Assembly (NCBI RefSeq): GCF_000337515.1 | Contig: NZ_AOIQ01000006.1 | Location: 130,265-194,264, forward strand | Origin: Halovivax asiaticus JCM 14624 | GTDB lineage: Archaea; Halobacteriota; Halobacteria; Halobacteriales; Natrialbaceae | Direction of reading: 5' to 3' | DNA length: 64,000 nt | Shown: in pieces, positions 34,807-44,695 of the stretch | Layout of the letters: each line of letters starts with the position of its first letter | How positions within the stretch are numbered: the first letter of the stretch is position 1 | Notes under the pieces: generated by a model | Told to the model about the DNA's origin: nothing | What the model saw: only the letters and a program-made list of their open reading frames with translations | The model's database searches: none | Position numbers and translations under genes: made by a program

Positions 34807-36159
34807 ATGGAGAACGCCCCCGGTGGGCAGCCGTCACCGACGACCGAGTCACCAGCACTCGTGAGTCGATGTCGTCAACTGGCCGACGTCTCGGCCCGAC
34901 CGATCCTCGAAGCGCCGTCGAGGCGGCGACTGAGTTGGACCGCACCGACCGGTCCCGAAATCGTCGGCTGTGGCGCCGCAGCGTCACTCACCGCGACCGG
35001 ACCATCCCGAATCGACGACGTTCGCGAGCAGGCCGAGATGGAGTTCGCGCAACTCGACTACGACGGACCGACGATCGGTCGGCCGCGCGCATTCGGCGGG
35101 TTCTCGTTTCACGACGAGGACACCACCACCGCAGCACCGCACGGAGCAGAACCGTCCGACACCCCGTGGGACGGGTTCGGCGATGCCCGATTCGTCGTTC
35201 CGCGCGTGCAAGTCGTCAGAACGGACGAGAAAACGTGGCTCACAGTCACCAGGTCCGACGATACCTCAGCTGCACTCGATCGATGGCAATCGCGACTCGA
35301 ATCGGCGCCGCCGGTCGTCTCACGTCCCGAGCCACCACGTCTCGAGTCCCAGCAACGCTCGACGACACCCGACGAGTGGCGTCACCAGGTGCGACGGGCG
35401 GTCGAGGCGATCGACACGACGGAACTGCAGAAGATCGTCTTGGCCCAATCACTGACCGCGACGCTCGACGGAGCCCTTGCACTCCCGACCATGCTCACGC
35501 GACTGCGGCGGCGCTACCCGGCCTGTTATCGGTTCGCGATCGACGGCACCGACGGCTCGACCTTCTTCGGTGCGACACCCGAACGCCTCATCTCGAAAGA
35601 CGGAACGACGTTCGAAACGGAGGCGCTGGCAGGGTCCGTCCCCAGAGGAGAGACACCGGACGAAGAGTCGAGTCACGCTGACGACCTCCGGCAGAGCGAG
35701 AAGCTCGACGCCGAACACGCGTTCGTGGTCGATGCCATCCGCACGAACCTCACAGATCTCGTCGAATCGATCGCAATCCGTCCACAGACGATCAAACGGC
35801 TGGCGACGATTCAGCACCTGCAGACCCCGATGCACGGGCAAATCGGTGCGAATACACACGTCCTCGACATCGTTCGGGCACTCCACCCCACGCCAGCCGT
35901 CGGCGGCGTCCCGCAAACGCAGGCGTGTGAGACGATTCGATCGATCGAACCGATCGACCGGGGCTGGTACGCCGCACCGATCGGCTGGTTCGACGAACAC
36001 GGCGACGGTGAGTTCGCGGTCGGTATCCGATCGGGCGTGATCTCCGGAGAGAGGGTGACGCTCTTCGCGGGCAACGGAATCGTCGCCGGAAGTGACGCCG
36101 ACGAGGAAGCCGCCGAGATCGACCTCAAGTTCCGGTCGATCCTCGACGAACTGCACTGA
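34807..36159 (+). CDS. menF: Isochorismate synthase
   Basis: The 450-residue chorismate-binding enzyme converts chorismate to isochorismate, the first menaquinone-specific step. Typical elements are the catalytic-helix segment TTELQKIVLAQSLTATL, the FGATPERLISKDGTTFETEA strand pair, the AGSVPRGETPDEESSHADDL loop and IQHLQTPMHGQIG near the metal site, then PTPAVGGVPQTQAC and FAVGIRSGVISGER. It is the first gene of the men cluster; menD starts 14 bases after its stop. Anthranilate or aminodeoxychorismate synthase are less likely given the neighbours. Confidence 0.92.
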   Translation: MENAPGGQPSPTTESPALVSRCRQLADVSARPILEAPSRRRLSWTAPTGPEIVGCGAAASLTATGPSRIDDVREQAEMEFAQLDYDGPTIGRPRAFGGFSFHDEDTTTAAPHGAEPSDTPWDGFGDARFVVPRVQVVRTDEKTWLTVTRSDDTSAALDRWQSRLESAPPVVSRPEPPRLESQQRSTTPDEWRHQVRRAVEAIDTTELQKIVLAQSLTATLDGALALPTMLTRLRRRYPACYRFAIDGTDGSTFFGATPERLISKDGTTFETEALAGSVPRGETPDEESSHADDLRQSEKLDAEHAFVVDAIRTNLTDLVESIAIRPQTIKRLATIQHLQTPMHGQIGANTHVLDIVRALHPTPAVGGVPQTQACETIRSIEPIDRGWYAAPIGWFDEHGDGEFAVGIRSGVISGERVTLFAGNGIVAGSDADEEAAEIDLKFRSILDELH

Positions 36160-36163
36160 CGAC

Positions 36164-36169
36164 AGGAGG
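36164..36169 (+). promoter_or_regulatory. Shine-Dalgarno-like site (AGGAGG) for menD
   Basis: AGGAGG lies 4 bases before the GTG start of menD at 36174 and inside the short menF-menD gap, so internal translation of the operon mRNA uses a classical ribosome binding site. Confidence 0.6.
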
Positions 36170-36173
36170 ATAC

Positions 36174-37976
36174 GTGACACACCAAAACCGAGCGACACTC
36201 TGGGGACGGACGATCGTGGACGAACTCGCAGCCGGCGGCCTGGACGCCGTCTGTCTCGCCCCGGGGAGTCGATCGACACCACTGACCGCCGCGTTCGATG
36301 CACATCCCGACGTGACGGTGTACTCGCACATCGACGAACGGGCTGCGGCCTTCTTCGCCCTCGGCCGAAGTCGTCGTACAGGAAGCCCCACGGCGCTCGT
36401 CTGTACCTCCGGGACGGCAGCGGCAAACTTTCACCCCGCCGTCATCGAGGCCGATCACGGCCGCGTCCCGCTCGTCGTCCTGACGGCCGATCGACCCGCA
36501 GAGCTCGCCGCGAGCGGGGCAAACCAGACGATCGATCAGACGGGCCTCTACAGTGATAGCGTCCGATGGTTTGCCGATTTGCCAGAACCGGCACCCGAAG
36601 ACCGTCGACTCAGGAGCGTCCGAACCACCGTCGCGAGAGCGCTCTCGACGTCGACCGGGACCCCGCCAGGACCGGTCCACCTAAACTGCTCGTTTGCCAA
36701 GCCGCTCGATCCGGATCCGAACGCGGAACCGATCGACGACGAGCGACTCGAATCACTGCTCGCACAGTCGCGAGACGGGCCCTACGTCCGAACGACGAAC
36801 GGGACACAAACAGCCGATAGAGGGACGATCGACTCGATCGCTACGGCACTCGAAGCGGCAGAGCGACCGCTGCTCGTCGCCGGCCCCGCGGACCCGACTG
36901 TCGTCGACGATAGCACCGACTGGCAGGAAACCCTCGTCGACATCGCCGAGGCGATCCAGGCGCCACTCCTCGCCGATCCGCTGTCGGACGTCCGATTCGG
37001 TTCGGCGGCCACGTCTGCCACGGTCTGTGGCGGCTACGACGCCTACGTCGAGGAGCTACCCGCTCCGGACTGTGTCCTCCGAATCGGCGACGCCCCCACG
37101 TCCAAGACGCTCCGACACACCCTTCGGGACGCGTCGTGTCGACAGTTCTTGGTCGACCCAGCCGGGTCGTGGCGTGAAGCGACGTTCACGGCCACCGACC
37201 TCGTCGAGACCGACCCCCGCCATCTGATAGACGGTCTCGCCGATCGGCTCGTCGAAACGGACCGGGGGAACGACCGAACACAAAACCAGCCCAGGGACGA
37301 ACGTGACGCATGGCTCGAGACGTTCGTCCACGCCGAGCAGGTCGTCGACGAGCAGATCGCTGCGGCGACCGAAACGCTCGAAAGCGACCCGGTCGAGGGG
37401 AGCGTCCTCCGGACAGTCCTCGAACGGACGCCCGACCCCGCGACGGTCTTCGTCTCGAACTCGATGCCGATCCGGGACGCCGACCTCTTCGGGCGGCCAC
37501 GCGATGCAGACCTCACCGTCCTCGCGAACAGGGGAGCGAGCGGCATCGACGGGATCGTCAGCTCCGCACTCGGCGCTGGCCGGGCCACGAGCGACCCGCT
37601 CACACTGGTCACCGGCGATCTCGCGCTCTATCACGACAGTAATGGGCTCCTCGCGCTCTCCCGGTGTGACGTCGAGGCGACGATCGTCGTCGTCCACAAC
37701 GACGGGGGTGGCATCTTCCACAACCTCCCGATCGAAGCCCACGACCCGCCGTTTACCGCACAGTTCAAGACGCCCCACGGGCTCGACTTCTCGGCGCTGG
37801 CACAGCTGTACGACTTCGAATACGACGAAACCAGCGCAGCCGGCTTCGAATCGACGTACAGAGCAGCACGCGAATCGGACGGCACGCACCTCGTCGCGGT
37901 ACACGTCGATGCCGAATCGAGTCACCGGCGACGCGAGGACCTCGTCGAACGGATCGCCCAGGATTGTCGAACGTAG
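36174..37976 (+). CDS. menD: 2-succinyl-5-enolpyruvyl-6-hydroxy-3-cyclohexene-1-carboxylate synthase
   Basis: The 600-residue thiamine-diphosphate enzyme joins 2-oxoglutarate and isochorismate (SEPHCHC synthase). Signs include CLAPGSRSTPLTAAFDAHPD near residue 26, the ERAAAFFALGRS catalytic glutamate segment, VLTADRPAELAASGANQTID, and the ThDP/Mg motif VTGDLALYHDSNGLLAL near residue 480, followed by VVHNDGGGIFHNLP. It starts with GTG 36174 behind a clear Shine-Dalgarno sequence. Length is normal for MenD. Confidence 0.95.
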   Translation: MTHQNRATLWGRTIVDELAAGGLDAVCLAPGSRSTPLTAAFDAHPDVTVYSHIDERAAAFFALGRSRRTGSPTALVCTSGTAAANFHPAVIEADHGRVPLVVLTADRPAELAASGANQTIDQTGLYSDSVRWFADLPEPAPEDRRLRSVRTTVARALSTSTGTPPGPVHLNCSFAKPLDPDPNAEPIDDERLESLLAQSRDGPYVRTTNGTQTADRGTIDSIATALEAAERPLLVAGPADPTVVDDSTDWQETLVDIAEAIQAPLLADPLSDVRFGSAATSATVCGGYDAYVEELPAPDCVLRIGDAPTSKTLRHTLRDASCRQFLVDPAGSWREATFTATDLVETDPRHLIDGLADRLVETDRGNDRTQNQPRDERDAWLETFVHAEQVVDEQIAAATETLESDPVEGSVLRTVLERTPDPATVFVSNSMPIRDADLFGRPRDADLTVLANRGASGIDGIVSSALGAGRATSDPLTLVTGDLALYHDSNGLLALSRCDVEATIVVVHNDGGGIFHNLPIEAHDPPFTAQFKTPHGLDFSALAQLYDFEYDETSAAGFESTYRAARESDGTHLVAVHVDAESSHRRREDLVERIAQDCRT

Positions 37977-38012
37977 CGATCAATTGGTGGAGACGCCGAC
38001 TGCATTCTCGAG

Positions 38013-39113
38013 TTACTGTCTCAGCACCCACCAGACCGCTGTGGCGTACCCGAACGGGATCCAGAAGCCCGCCTGTGCGACGAGCGCGATCGGAGCAAAC
38101 GGGGAGATCGCTCCCGTGAGACCGAACCAGGCAGAGACGAGGAGCCCCCAGCCACCGAACGTGACGAGGGCGATCCGCGGCACGGTGAGGAGATAGCCCA
38201 CCAGCACGAGCGTACAGCACGCGACCAGGAGATTGACCAGCCACGAGAAGGCTGGCGTCACCGACGCGTAGACCAGAAATGGATAGATCGAGGCGATGCC
38301 ACCGCCCACGACGAGAGTCGTCCCATCGATCGGCCCGAGCGACCGGTCGACGGCGATGTCGTCGTCCCACTGCGAGACGACGTAGTCCGACGATGACGCG
38401 GATCGATTCGTGACCGATCGGTCTCCTGTGGCCTCATCGCGAGCAGATCGACGCGCCGACCTCGCCTGACTGTCGCTGTGAGTACGGTTCGACGTTGTCG
38501 CTTCCGCTTCGCCGGCTGACGCGGTATCGCCGACAAATGATGTGTCGCCGCCTGACCGAACGTCACCCGCCGGATTTCCGCCGCCGACCGACGTCGAATC
38601 GGTGCCGGTTCGATCGAACGGCCAGTCCGTCGTCTGGCGGCTCGTTCTGGCGCGTTGTCGGCGGGCACGCTGTCTGGCGTGATGGCTCGGACCCGACCGA
38701 TCGGTGTCGTCGGTCGTCCCCGTCGAGTATCGATCCCACCACTCCTCGTCGGGCCAATGTCCGTTCCCAGTCGCTCCGGACGGGTCGGCGTTCGTGGCGG
38801 TGTCGCCCTGGGTGGAGTCACCGTGGTTGGAGTCGGGGTGGGACCCGGCTGCGTTCGTCGGATCTGCCGTTGCTCTCCCGAGATCGGCTGCCCCAGTGTA
38901 CGCAGCGTGCCCGAGTCGATCGTATCGAGCCCGTTCCGTCTCGTCGGTGAGCACGTCGGCAGCGGTCGTCACCGTGGTAAACTCGGCGGTCGCGTCCGGG
39001 TCGTCGTTGTGATCGGGATGGGTCTCGAGGACACGTTCGCGATACGCGCGCTCGATCGCGTTCGTCGAGGCGTCTGAGGCGACGCCCAGTACGTCGTAGT
39101 ACGACTGACCCAT
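38013..39113 (-). CDS. Membrane-anchored J-domain protein
   Basis: The 366-residue protein has an N-terminal J domain (YYDVLGVASDASTNAIERAY with the HPD motif at residues 32-34), which activates Hsp70 ATPase. A long Gly/Ser/Thr/Asp-rich disordered region follows (~85-250), then three to four membrane helices at the C-terminus (IASIYPFLVYASVTPAFSW, LLVACCTLVLVGYLLTVP, LVTFGGWGLLVSAWFGL). It may recruit DnaK to the membrane. It sits on the opposite strand between menD and menB, splitting the men genes into two transcripts; the reason for this position is not apparent. Confidence 0.85.
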   Translation of the reverse strand: MGQSYYDVLGVASDASTNAIERAYRERVLETHPDHNDDPDATAEFTTVTTAADVLTDETERARYDRLGHAAYTGAADLGRATADPTNAAGSHPDSNHGDSTQGDTATNADPSGATGNGHWPDEEWWDRYSTGTTDDTDRSGPSHHARQRARRQRARTSRQTTDWPFDRTGTDSTSVGGGNPAGDVRSGGDTSFVGDTASAGEAEATTSNRTHSDSQARSARRSARDEATGDRSVTNRSASSSDYVVSQWDDDIAVDRSLGPIDGTTLVVGGGIASIYPFLVYASVTPAFSWLVNLLVACCTLVLVGYLLTVPRIALVTFGGWGLLVSAWFGLTGAISPFAPIALVAQAGFWIPFGYATAVWWVLRQ

Positions 39114-39240
39114 TCTCCATCGACTCGTCGGGCCGTCGTAAAAAATCGATCGACGCCGGCGGCAATCGACACGTGGTCACTCCAGCGGGGTGCTCCCCGT
39201 GTCGGGAAGCTATTTGGGGTCGACCACGAAGGATTCGACA

Positions 39241-40128
39241 ATGGTGTCCGATCTGTTCGACGAATCGCAATGGGAGTCGGTATCGGGGTTCGATTTCGAG
39301 GATATTACCTACCATCGAGCGATCGAGTCCGGAACGGTGCGGATCGCGTTCGATCGGCCGGCGGTCAGAAACGCGTTCCGTCCTCGGACGGTCGACGAGC
39401 TCTCGGACGCGCTCCGCCACGCGAAGCGCCAGACTGACGTGGGGTGTGTCCTGCTGACCGGCAACGGGCCGTCACCCAAGGACGGAGAGTGGGCGTTTTG
39501 CTCGGGTGGCGATCAGACGATCCGCGGTGACTCGGGGTACGAGTACGACGGCACCGAAGACCGGGCCTCTGAGGGCGGTCGACTCCACATCCTCGAAGTA
39601 CAGCGCCAGATCCGTCACTTGCCGAAGGTCGTGGTCTGCGTCGTTCCGGGCTGGGCCGTCGGCGGGGGCCACTCCCTGCACGTCGTCTGTGACCTCACAC
39701 TCGCCTCGCAGGAACACGCCCGATTCCTCCAGACGGATCCCGACGTCGCGAGCTACGACGCCGGCTTCGGTTCGGCGTACCTCGCACGGCAGATCGGCCA
39801 GAAGAAGGCCCGCGAGGTCTTCTTCCTCGGAAAGACGTACTCGGCCGACGAGGCGGCGGAGATGGGCATGGTGAACGAGGTCGTCTCCCACGACGAGCTC
39901 GAGGAGACGGCGCTCTCGTGGGGCGAACGGATCAACGCGAAGAGCCCGACCGCGATGCGGATGCTCAAGTACGGCTTCAACATGGCCGACGACGGCTTCG
40001 TCGGTCAGCAGGTCTTCGCCGGCGAGGCGACCCGCCTCGGCTACATGACCGACGAGGCTAAGGAAGGCCGCGACGCGTTTGTCGAAGGACGCGAGCCCGA
40101 GTTCGAGGAGTATCCGTGGCACTACTGA
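39241..40128 (+). CDS. menB: 1,4-dihydroxy-2-naphthoyl-CoA synthase
   Basis: The 295-residue crotonase-fold enzyme closes the naphthoate ring of o-succinylbenzoyl-CoA. It has ITYHRAIESGTVRIAFDRPA, the RNAFRPRTVDEL helix, GEWAFCSGGDQTIRG (the MenB-specific oxyanion loop), PGWAVGGGHSLHVVCDLTLA and the C-terminal EAKEGRDAFVEGREPEFEEYPW, a MenB hallmark that other crotonases lack. ATG 39241 (MVSDLFDESQ) is used because the longer frame overlaps the J-domain promoter. Confidence 0.95.
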   Translation: MVSDLFDESQWESVSGFDFEDITYHRAIESGTVRIAFDRPAVRNAFRPRTVDELSDALRHAKRQTDVGCVLLTGNGPSPKDGEWAFCSGGDQTIRGDSGYEYDGTEDRASEGGRLHILEVQRQIRHLPKVVVCVVPGWAVGGGHSLHVVCDLTLASQEHARFLQTDPDVASYDAGFGSAYLARQIGQKKAREVFFLGKTYSADEAAEMGMVNEVVSHDELEETALSWGERINAKSPTAMRMLKYGFNMADDGFVGQQVFAGEATRLGYMTDEAKEGRDAFVEGREPEFEEYPWHY

Positions 40129-40228
40129 GGGACGCAGCCCGACGGACGGCAATTCGCCGTGTTCGGGCGAAACCACACTCGACCGCAATGCCAACGTTGA
40201 CACTCTCGCGGGACGACAGTAGTGACCA

Positions 40229-41164
40229 ATGACGACGGCCGAGTCGAACGTCTCTCCGACGAGCGCGTGGCTGATGGCTGCCCGCCCGCAGACGCTTCCG
40301 GCAGCGATCGCCCCGGTGCTCGTCGGAACGGCACTGGCGGTACACGATCACGTCTTCGCCCCGCTCCCGGCAGCCCTGGCGCTCATCGGAGCGGCGCTCA
40401 TCCAGATCGGGACCAACTTCGCCAACGACTACTACGACGCGAAACACGGCGCGGACACGGACGACCGCGAGGGCTTTACGCGCGTGACCCAATCGGGGCT
40501 CATCGCCGCCAGCCAGGTGAAAACGGCGGCGATCGTCACCTTCGGCCTCGCGATCGTCTCGGGGACGTACCTCGTCTCCGTCGGCGGCCTTCCGATCCTC
40601 GTGATCGGGCTCTCCGGCGTGGCGTTCGGCTGGGCGTATACCGGGGGGCCGTACCCGCTCGGCTATCACGGCCTCGGTGACCTCTTCGTCTTCGTCTACT
40701 TCGGGCTGGTCGCCGTCGGCGGCACGTACTACGTGCAGGCCGCCGACACGCTCGTCGAGGGCGTTCCGCTGTCCGTACCACCCGAGGCGATCACCGCACT
40801 CGCACTGCTCGCCGGGATCCCGATCGGCGCGCTCGCGACGGCGATCCTCGTCGTGAACAACCTCCGAGACATCGACACCGACCGGGAAACCGGGAAGCGA
40901 ACACTCGCCGTCCGGTACGGTCGCCAGTTCAGCAAGTACCAGTGGGCGGCCCTCGTCGGTCTCGCGTACCTGATCCCGGTCTGGCTCTGGGTCGGCACCG
41001 ACCTCTCCACGTTCGTCCTCGTGCCGGTACTAACGATGCCACACGCGATGCTGGTCGGACGGCTCGTCTGGCGGGAAGTCGACCTCAACTTCGCGCTCGA
41101 ACGGACGGGAATGTTGCTCACACTGTACGCAGTCACCTTCGCCGGAGGGTTGATCCTCGCGTGA
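40229..41164 (+). CDS. menA: 1,4-dihydroxy-2-naphthoate polyprenyltransferase
   Basis: The 311-residue UbiA-family membrane enzyme attaches the isoprenoid tail and yields demethylmenaquinone. It has about nine helices and two Asp-rich motifs, NDYYDAKHGADTDDREG and NNLRDIDTDRETGKRTLA, which bind Mg-pyrophosphate. The stop TGA overlaps the GTG start of menC (GTGA), so menA, menC and menE are translated as one operon. The gene for the final methylation, menG/ubiE, is not in the window. Confidence 0.95.
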   Translation: MTTAESNVSPTSAWLMAARPQTLPAAIAPVLVGTALAVHDHVFAPLPAALALIGAALIQIGTNFANDYYDAKHGADTDDREGFTRVTQSGLIAASQVKTAAIVTFGLAIVSGTYLVSVGGLPILVIGLSGVAFGWAYTGGPYPLGYHGLGDLFVFVYFGLVAVGGTYYVQAADTLVEGVPLSVPPEAITALALLAGIPIGALATAILVVNNLRDIDTDRETGKRTLAVRYGRQFSKYQWAALVGLAYLIPVWLWVGTDLSTFVLVPVLTMPHAMLVGRLVWREVDLNFALERTGMLLTLYAVTFAGGLILA

Positions 41165-42204
41165 AACTCGACGTGCGGTATCGGGCGTTCAGCTGTCAGC
41201 TCACGCGGCCGCTCCGGACCGCTAACGGAGCCATCGAGGAGCGCAGCGGCTTTCTCATCAGGATCTCCGATGGGACGGACACCGGCTACGGTGAAGCAAC
41301 TCCGCTCGCTGGCTGGACGGAATCGATCGACGCGTGCCGGGCGTCACTGGACGACGCCGTCGACGCCGCCTCGAACGGCCAGTCAGCCGTGCTCGACGCC
41401 GTCGACGACACGGCCGCCGCGCGCCACGGGGTCTCACTCGCACTCGGGGACTTAGCCGCGACGCGTGATGCGAACCCGCTGTATCGTGACCTCGGCGCAC
41501 TCGAACGCGTTCCGAGGATTCCCGTCAACGCGACGATCGGCGACGGCTCGCCCTCGGAGACGGTCGAGGCCGTCGAACGCGCGATCGGCGACGGGTTCAG
41601 TTGCTGTAAACTCAAGGTCGGTCGCGACGAAGTCGGCGAGGATATAGACCGCATTCGTCGTGCCCGGGACGCAGTGGGTCCCGACGTAGACCTGCGCGTG
41701 GACGCGAACGGCGCCTGGACGTTCGACGAGGCCGAACGCGCACTCGACGAACTCGACGACCTCGGCGTCTCGATCCTCGAACAACCACTCCCGGCGGGTG
41801 CGCTGTCCGGACTCGCCGAGTTACGGGGCAACGGTGTCGCCATCGCCGTCGACGAGGGCTTGCTCGAACACGGCGTCGACGCCATCGAATCCGCCCAGGC
41901 GGCCGATGTCTACGTCCTCAAACCGATGGCGCTCGGCGGCGTCGACGTCGCCCGGCGCGTCGCCGCCTGGGTGGCTGAATCCGATCGGTCGGCGATCGTC
42001 ACCACGACGATCGACGCCGTGGTCGCTCGAACCGCAGCCGTGCACCTCGCGGCGGCGATTCCCAACGTCCTGGCGTCGGGCGTCGCAACCGGCGACCGGC
42101 TCGCGGACGATCTCGCGCGCGATCCCGTCTTCATCGACGGTGGCACCGCTGTCATCCCACAAACGAAGGGATTAGGCATCGAAAACGTCTGGACCGAACC
42201 GTGA
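41161..42204 (+). CDS. menC: o-Succinylbenzoate synthase
   Basis: The 347-residue enolase-superfamily dehydratase forms o-succinylbenzoate. It shows the capping-domain start MKLDVRYRAFSCQLTRPLRT, the KxK catalytic pair in SCCKLKVGRD, and metal ligands in LRVDANGAW, VSILEQPLP and IAVDEGLLEH. The start is GTG 41161, overlapping the menA stop by 4 bases; its own stop overlaps the GTG of menE in the same way. Dipeptide epimerase is excluded by context rather than by a single residue. Confidence 0.93.
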   Translation: MKLDVRYRAFSCQLTRPLRTANGAIEERSGFLIRISDGTDTGYGEATPLAGWTESIDACRASLDDAVDAASNGQSAVLDAVDDTAAARHGVSLALGDLAATRDANPLYRDLGALERVPRIPVNATIGDGSPSETVEAVERAIGDGFSCCKLKVGRDEVGEDIDRIRRARDAVGPDVDLRVDANGAWTFDEAERALDELDDLGVSILEQPLPAGALSGLAELRGNGVAIAVDEGLLEHGVDAIESAQAADVYVLKPMALGGVDVARRVAAWVAESDRSAIVTTTIDAVVARTAAVHLAAAIPNVLASGVATGDRLADDLARDPVFIDGGTAVIPQTKGLGIENVWTEP

Positions 42205-43730
42205 CACCGACGAGCTGGCCGACGACGGATCTCTGTGCGAAACGAGCCGCCACGACACCGGATCGAATGGCACTCGTCGACGGCGAAAGCGGTCGCCAAT
42301 GGACCTACCGCGAACTCGACGCTGCCGTCGCATCGACCGCACGGAGCCTCGACCTCGAACCAGGGGCGGTCGTCGCGACGATTCTCCCGACCGGCCCCCA
42401 GTTCGTCGTCACGACCTTCGCCCTCGCACGCCTCGGGGCAACGGGCGTGCTCCTCTCGCCGGACGAGTCCGTCGCCGAACTCAGGACGAAAACTGATCAG
42501 ACGTCCCTCGACTGCGTCGTCGGAGCCGCCGAGACCGAATCGGTGGCAGAAACACTCGCCACCTCGTCCGACGTCGACCACGTCACGATCGGCCCGATCG
42601 GAGACAGCGAGTCGAGCAACCACCAGTCGACCGACGTGGGTGAACGAGATCAGGCGAATCCGGACCGACGAATCGATCCGGCGCCGCTCACTCCCGACCA
42701 TACCCAGATCGTCGTCTTCACGTCCGGGACCACCGGGACCCCCAAGGGCGTCAGGGTGACCGTCGCGAACCTTCGCGCGAGCGCGATGGCCTCCGGATTT
42801 CGACTAGGCGTCGATCCATCCGATCGGTGGCTCGTTCCCCTCCCGCAACATCACATGGGCGGGTTCGCCCCGATTATCCGCTCGGCGCTGTACGGGACGA
42901 CGGTCGTCACGACGCAACAGACGGGTCCGGCCGATATCGCCCGTCACGTCGAGACCCACCGCTGTACGGGCCTCTCGGTCGTCCCGACGATGGTTCGCTC
43001 CCTGCTGGAGTGGGGGTGGGAACCGCCGGCCCACCTCAGGTTCGTTCTCGTCGGTGGCGCACCCACACCACCCGAACTGGTGACCGAAGCGCTGGACGCC
43101 GGCGTTCCACTCCATCCGAGCTATGGGGCGAGCGAAGCCGCCTCGCAGATCGCTACGGCGACACCGAGCCAGGCCAGCCGTGCGCCAGGGTCCGTCGGTA
43201 ATCCCCTGTTCGAGACGGACGTTCGAATCGTCGATCACGAGGGAACCCCCGTCGACCGCGGCGAATCCGGTGAAGTCGTCGTAGCAGGACCGACGGTTTC
43301 ACCGGGCTATCTCGATCCTGACCAGACGACCTCGTCGTTCACGGACGGGCGCTTTCGAACCGGCGACCTCGGGTACAGAGACGACGCCGGCCGTCTCCGG
43401 ATCACTGGTCGACAAAGCGATCGGATCATCACCGGCGCCGAGACAGTCGATCCCGCGGAAGTCGCCCGCGTACTCCGATCACACGAGGACATCGCAGATG
43501 CGGCCGTCGTGGGGGTGCCGGACAAGCAGTGGGGCGAACGCGTCGCAGCAGCGCTCGTTCTCGAACCAGGAATCGACGACTTCGAGCGACAGGCGTTCGA
43601 GGCATTCTGTGCGAATCGACTGGCCACACACAAGCGACCACGGACCATCGCCGTCGTCGAACAGCTGCCACGGACGGATTCGGGTACGGTCGAGCGGAAT
43701 CAACTGACAGAGCGACTGGGCGACGAGTGA
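42201..43730 (+). CDS. menE: o-Succinylbenzoate-CoA ligase
   Basis: The 509-residue AMP-forming acyl-CoA synthetase activates o-succinylbenzoate for MenB. Characteristic motifs are the P-loop FTSGTTGTPKGV, SYGASEAASQI, GFAPIIRSALYGTTVV and the C-terminal GDLGYRDDAGRLRITGRQSD with the hinge. It starts at GTG 42201 overlapping the menC stop. It ends the men operon; a gene on the minus strand follows. Confidence 0.93.
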   Translation: MTPTSWPTTDLCAKRAATTPDRMALVDGESGRQWTYRELDAAVASTARSLDLEPGAVVATILPTGPQFVVTTFALARLGATGVLLSPDESVAELRTKTDQTSLDCVVGAAETESVAETLATSSDVDHVTIGPIGDSESSNHQSTDVGERDQANPDRRIDPAPLTPDHTQIVVFTSGTTGTPKGVRVTVANLRASAMASGFRLGVDPSDRWLVPLPQHHMGGFAPIIRSALYGTTVVTTQQTGPADIARHVETHRCTGLSVVPTMVRSLLEWGWEPPAHLRFVLVGGAPTPPELVTEALDAGVPLHPSYGASEAASQIATATPSQASRAPGSVGNPLFETDVRIVDHEGTPVDRGESGEVVVAGPTVSPGYLDPDQTTSSFTDGRFRTGDLGYRDDAGRLRITGRQSDRIITGAETVDPAEVARVLRSHEDIADAAVVGVPDKQWGERVAAALVLEPGIDDFERQAFEAFCANRLATHKRPRTIAVVEQLPRTDSGTVERNQLTERLGDE

Positions 43731-43841
43731 CCTCTCTACCGGCCGCCACCACGCTGAACTGACAACGCGATCAGAACAGTACACAAAACAGCGCGATTGT
43801 ACGCAGGAAAACCAACTTCATTAGCCGCCGAACGTGAACTC

Positions 43842-44417
43842 TCAGTTCTCTGACTGGAGATCCTGAAACGCGCCGACGAAGTCGTCGTGTGATTGCATTC
43901 CCGAGACGCTCTCGTCGACCTCAGCGCGCAACTCGTCGACACGGTCGACCAGTTCCTGGTACTCCTCGTTCGTCTCGAGTTCGCGCTCTGCCTTCTCGGA
44001 TTCGAGCAACGCTTTCTTCGAGACCAGCGCGTAGTACTCCTGGATGTCAGATTCGTACGCAGAACGGCTGAGGACGGAGTCGATCATCTCGAACAGTTCG
44101 TCCTTCGAGACCGGTTTGACGAGATAGTCGTCGAATCCCATCTCGATGATGTCGAAGTCCGGATCGACTGCGGTCACCATGACGACGCGACAATCGTAGC
44201 CGGCATCGCGAATCTCGCTCAACACCTCGTCTCCCGAGAGTCCCGGCATCCGTCGATCCAGCAACACGATCTCGACCGAGTCACTCATCTTCGAGAGGGC
44301 TTGCTCGCCGTCGTAGGCGGTCTCGACGGCGTACTCCGTGCCGATCCACGCCGCAAAGAGATCCGCGAGTCTCGCTTCGTCGTCGACGACGAGAACGTCG
44401 GGTTCGTCGTCACTCAT
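43842..44417 (-). CDS. HalX-domain response regulator
   Basis: The 191-residue protein has an N-terminal receiver domain with acidic pocket Asp12/Asp13, phospho-acceptor Asp54 (VLLDRRMPG), Thr82 and Lys101 (YLVKPVS). The C-terminal half (~110-185) is the helical HalX domain, seen only in haloarchaea, with YYALVSKKALLESEKAEREL. There is no DNA-binding domain and no histidine kinase next to it, so its kinase and output partner are unknown. It is convergent with menE. Confidence 0.92.
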   Translation of the reverse strand: MSDDEPDVLVVDDEARLADLFAAWIGTEYAVETAYDGEQALSKMSDSVEIVLLDRRMPGLSGDEVLSEIRDAGYDCRVVMVTAVDPDFDIIEMGFDDYLVKPVSKDELFEMIDSVLSRSAYESDIQEYYALVSKKALLESEKAERELETNEEYQELVDRVDELRAEVDESVSGMQSHDDFVGAFQDLQSEN

Positions 44418-44695
44418 CCGTCGACCCCTCCCGTTCCATCACCATCGGTACTGCCACAGTGGACGAATGGTATCACTCCATGATAAATCTCGCGACCAGT
44501 TGTAGACATTCCGACATTGAATTTGGCGCAGATCGACCTGGGGGTGGCAACAAGGAGACAGGTAATCCGATTGTCCGGTCCAGGCGCAACCGTGACCGGT
44601 GTGGAACGGTACACGGTGAGAGTCCACCAACCCAACTCAAATAGTAATCGAAACAGCACCAGCAATTCGATGGCTGTGACCAGCCAGGCGCGACG

